DNA of 64,000 bases from Phycisphaerae bacterium (GTDB lineage: Bacteria > Planctomycetota > Phycisphaerae > SM23-33): positions 27,239 through 91,238 of the forward strand of contig JASLNT010000010.1 in assembly GCA_030745875.1 (NCBI GenBank). The letters are read 5' to 3'. The number at the start of each line of letters is the position of its first letter. Within the stretch, counting starts at the first letter, position 1. The position numbers and the translations under genes are program-made. Below, piece after piece: positions 61,118-64,000 of the stretch. The notes under the pieces are model-generated. The model made no database searches. It worked only from the letters and a program-made list of their open reading frames with translations, and was not told the DNA's origin.

Positions 61118-63538
61118 TTACTTCACTGTGACGATTCGCAGATCGAATACGCCGCCGGCTATTCCTTTCTTGGGCGCCTGGAAGCGAACCGTGACCTTCT
61201 TCTTGCCCGCAGTAAGCTCCCGACCGATCGGGTATTCCACGCCATGGTAATCCTTCTTGCCCCCCTCGAACTTCTGCGTGGCGATGACCTTACCATCAAT
61301 CTGAATATCGAACTTCCGGCCGCGGTCCTGGCCCCAGTACACCGCGCGCAGCGACGCCTTGACGCCCTTGGGCGGTAGTTTCATCTCGTAGCTGAACCAG
61401 CCGCCGTCTTTGGCTTGACGCCAGTGTTTTCCCCTGCGACCGGCGCCGCTCTCGGATTTGGCGCTCTGGAGATTGTGATCGATCTCGGGCTGCTGCTCGC
61501 CGATACGCACGCGATCAACAGTACGAGCGTCGAGTTGGCGCTGAAGTTTCTCGGATTTTTCCAGCTCAAGTTTCTGTGCCTGCCAACTCTCGGCGTCGCT
61601 CAACTGCCAATAGATCGCATAGCTCTGAAAATGGAGGCCGAAGAAAGGCGACAATGTGACATCCCCGGGTTTCACCAGCCCCGATGTGCGGAAACTACAT
61701 GCACGCCCGCGAACCGGCGCGATTCGAGACAGTATCTCCTGGTCGCTCTTGGCGATGAACACGGGCGCTTTGAACAGCGGCTGAAAGGCTGTGATCGGTG
61801 TGTATCGGCCGAAGTAGTCGCTCTGTTGCAGGCCCTGGCTGCCCAACTCTCCGGCCAGCATGATCGGGCCGTAGAAGATCGACACCCAACCGGCGCAGTT
61901 TTCTTGTCTCACGACGCGAAGCTTCATCGGCAATTCGACGCGCACCCGATCGCCGGGGGTCCACTTTCGATTCAATTCGGCGAAACCGCCCGGTTTCGAT
62001 GCGGTCTCAATGGGTTTATCGTTGACGCGTATCACGAGCTTCTCCGCGCCCAGCCAGAACGGATGTCGAATCCGTATCTTCACGGGTTTGTCCGGCGCGG
62101 CGGTTATCAGCAGCGAAGTAGCGCTCTTGTAGGGGAAGCGGGTTTCCTGGCGCAACGCCAACCCGCGCTGGGGCCACTTCAATTCTGAAGCGACGAAGAG
62201 ATTCACCCAAAGCCCCTGGTCATCATTCGAGTAGATCAGTTCGGGGTATCTGGCGTGGTTCTCCATACCCGTTCCGGTGCAGCACCAGAATGAGCGGAAG
62301 TCCGTCCCGTAACTGCGTGCGTATCCTGGTCGAAGGGGCGTATAGTAAACGAACCCCCCGGCTCCGACTAAGGGCGCCTGCGAAGCGAGAATGTGGTTGA
62401 ACAGCGCGTTTTCGTAGTAGTCGAGATACGCGGCGGCCGGCTTGGCGCGATGCAGGGCGGTGGTTAATCGCAACATGTTGTAAGTGTTGCAGGTCTCCGG
62501 CCCCCCTTCCCTGGTGATGAGCTTACCCATGGACTTCGGGTCGGGAAAATGCTCGTGTATGCTGTTTGCGCCGTTGACCCAGGTGCGATTATCCGCAACT
62601 GTCTTCCAGAAGAACTTCGCTGCGGCTCCGAAACGATCATCGCCCGACAGCTCGTAAATCCTCTGAAAGCCGGTGAACTTGGGAACCTGGGTGTTGGCGT
62701 GCATGCCTGTGAGGTTGTCCTTGCCGTCGGCATGCGAGTCCAGGAGCTTGTGGTGCGAGTAGAAGCGGGCGTATTGGAGATGCTTCTTGTCACCGGTGAT
62801 GGCGTAGACGTCGGCCAGCACTTCGGCCATCCCGCCGTGCTCCATCTTGAGCATACGCTGGCGTCGCTCGAGGGGCAGGTCCTTCAGCAGCGCCCCGCAC
62901 CAGTCGGTAAGAGCTATCAGCACCTGGCGTGCTGTCTTGTCACCGCACATTACCCACGCATCGCGCAGTCCGGCAAGTTGCTTGTGTATCGTGTAGAACG
63001 GAGCCCAGTACTTGTCGATCGTCTCGACCTTACCGGCGCGGATATCGGCCGCCAGCTTTACCGAGAAAGGGAACGCCACCACCGACCCGTCGCCGCGTTT
63101 GTCCTGACAGGCTTTCAACTCTTTCGTAATGTATTCAATGCGGACCTTCATACGGTGGTCGTCGGTAAGGCGATGCATAAGGCTCAGCGCGCTGAGGTAG
63201 TGTCCGAGGCTGTGTCCGGCCAGAGACCATGTCTTTCCGGGCTGGGCCGCTCTTTCCCAACCGGCGTAGGGCTTGGCTTTGGGTTCCAGACCGGCCTCGA
63301 CACGAAATAGCGCCAACAGCCGATCGGGCTCCAGGCGCATGAGATAGGCCTGGTCGACGTCCTGCATCGTCTTGAACGGTCCGTCAAGCAGGCGTACCTG
63401 GCCTTGGGGAAACAGTTGTTGTGCGTTACTGACGACCGGCTTGACTGCGTAATTTTTCACCTCGCCAACCATCCCGCGTACAACCGAACAAGCCACAATC
63501 AGACCAGCCAATATTTGCAGAGTAGAGATTCGTGCCAC
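61118..63538 (-). CDS. GH127 family glycoside hydrolase (beta-L-arabinofuranosidase-like)
   Basis: An 806-residue secreted enzyme (DUF1680/GH127). A signal peptide (LQILAGLIVACSVVRGMVG) is followed by an alpha/alpha-barrel with GHSLGHYLSALSLM, EGGPETCNTYNMLR and FRSFWCCTGTGMENHARY; the Glu and Cys of ETCNT and the CC pair are the zinc-bound catalytic set of the family. The last 200 residues include extra beta-sandwich modules. It cleaves terminal L-arabinofuranose from plant or algal glycans. I chose GTG 63538 because AAAGGAG stands eight bases before it. The neighbouring rhamnosidase-like fragment supports a pectin-like target. Confidence 0.9.
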   Translation of the reverse strand: MARISTLQILAGLIVACSVVRGMVGEVKNYAVKPVVSNAQQLFPQGQVRLLDGPFKTMQDVDQAYLMRLEPDRLLALFRVEAGLEPKAKPYAGWERAAQPGKTWSLAGHSLGHYLSALSLMHRLTDDHRMKVRIEYITKELKACQDKRGDGSVVAFPFSVKLAADIRAGKVETIDKYWAPFYTIHKQLAGLRDAWVMCGDKTARQVLIALTDWCGALLKDLPLERRQRMLKMEHGGMAEVLADVYAITGDKKHLQYARFYSHHKLLDSHADGKDNLTGMHANTQVPKFTGFQRIYELSGDDRFGAAAKFFWKTVADNRTWVNGANSIHEHFPDPKSMGKLITREGGPETCNTYNMLRLTTALHRAKPAAAYLDYYENALFNHILASQAPLVGAGGFVYYTPLRPGYARSYGTDFRSFWCCTGTGMENHARYPELIYSNDDQGLWVNLFVASELKWPQRGLALRQETRFPYKSATSLLITAAPDKPVKIRIRHPFWLGAEKLVIRVNDKPIETASKPGGFAELNRKWTPGDRVRVELPMKLRVVRQENCAGWVSIFYGPIMLAGELGSQGLQQSDYFGRYTPITAFQPLFKAPVFIAKSDQEILSRIAPVRGRACSFRTSGLVKPGDVTLSPFFGLHFQSYAIYWQLSDAESWQAQKLELEKSEKLQRQLDARTVDRVRIGEQQPEIDHNLQSAKSESGAGRRGKHWRQAKDGGWFSYEMKLPPKGVKASLRAVYWGQDRGRKFDIQIDGKVIATQKFEGGKKDYHGVEYPIGRELTAGKKKVTVRFQAPKKGIAGGVFDLRIVTVK

Positions 63539-63746
63539 GACAACGACTCCTTTTCTATAGTTAATGTATTCGCTGATAGATAGTACGAGGAGCATCTGGC
63601 GTTATCAAGAATACGACGAGGCATTCCGGGGGGATCTACATAATCATCTCGTTTCACTCAAGCATGACGCACAGCCGTCTATTGTGCTTCCTCACGACAT
63701 GGTTATCGGGAGGTTTCTTATCATCCTGCGATCTCCTTGCGTGGCG

Positions 63747-64000
63747 TCATTTTCCCGTCAGTTCAAAGCGGTAGCTTCCAGAGCCGACGTCGAAGGTGAC
63801 CCAGTCGCCGTCCCGCATGGCGGCGGTGATTCCTTTTGTTCCTTTAACGTACGAACCGCCCTTCCAGACAACCTTCCGGCCTTCGGTAATTGTAAACTTC
63901 TTCAGACCGAGCGCAGGCACACTTACCCGGGCCGTTGCGTTGGCGGGTATCGTGACTTCCAGAGTAAGGGAAGCATCCGTCTTCTTCCAGCTCGATGATA
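63747..64000 (-). CDS. C-terminus of probable alpha-L-rhamnosidase (partial)
   Basis: An open minus-strand frame entering from beyond the window and stopping at 63747-63749. It encodes at least 84 residues of a C-terminal beta-sandwich: LTLEVTIPANATARVSVPA, VVWKGGSYVKG and FDVGSGSYRFEL match the last domain of GH78 alpha-L-rhamnosidases (VTIPANTTA..., VGSGSYxF). The catalytic part is outside the window. It is upstream of the GH127 gene in the same direction, so the two may be a polysaccharide-use operon. Confidence 0.7.
   Translation of the reverse strand, partial: SSSWKKTDASLTLEVTIPANATARVSVPALGLKKFTITEGRKVVWKGGSYVKGTKGITAAMRDGDWVTFDVGSGSYRFELTGK

Overview
The window looks like chromosome of a planctomycete, probably of the Phycisphaerae type (inference). 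The signs are PEP-CTERM proteins ending in PEPATM-hydrophobic-RRRR tails, a dockerin on one of them, a Tat-exported sulfatase, many FHA and kinase domains, secreted plant-polysaccharide enzymes and an LptD-like outer-membrane protein. No rRNA or CRISPR array was seen.

1-25.3 kb is mostly core genome: a membrane protein, a sulfatase, ffh, an ATP-citrate-lyase-like pair with an ATGA overlap, rarA with a 5-formyl-THF cyclo-ligase (ATGA overlap), an L,D-transpeptidase, lptD, gluQ, two lipid-linked-sugar glycosyltransferases (GT39 and GT2), gyrA, an FHA-GAF histidine kinase, an MBL hydrolase and a tandem nucleoside-diphosphate-kinase-like protein. A small RNA gene with its own promoter and terminator lies at about 14.30-14.42 kb.

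25.4-38.9 kb, all minus strand, is a Tad (Flp pilus) locus: two CpaF ATPases (one fused to FHA), two Flp-type pilins, prepilin peptidase, TadB, TadC, CpaB, TadE-like proteins, a Ser/Thr kinase and an FHA membrane protein. Kinase and FHA readers in one locus suggest phospho-Thr control of the pilus. No secretin or TadZ is visible here.

39.15 to about 50 kb is an integrated element beside tRNA-Ser(CGA). It has a tyrosine integrase with an HTH partner and a minus-strand operon encoding a complete ubiquitin-like conjugation set: a beta-grasp modifier, an E2-like domain fused to a tandem CxxC zinc array, a JAMM protease, a DUF6573-type protein and an E1/ThiF. Several small genes accompany it, including a 52-aa Arg-rich peptide. 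A UvrD-like helicase on the plus strand carries a -1 frame break exactly at a CCCAAAC heptamer. This cassette is the most unusual content of the window, and a decayed copy of the modifier gene survives at about 61.0 kb.

50-64 kb is a secretion and polysaccharide region: a beta-propeller protein bracketed by 58-bp inverted repeats, a XylR/AraC regulator, two PEP-CTERM proteins sharing one leader and signal-peptide cassette, a GH127 enzyme, and the C-terminus of a probable alpha-L-rhamnosidase cut by the window end.
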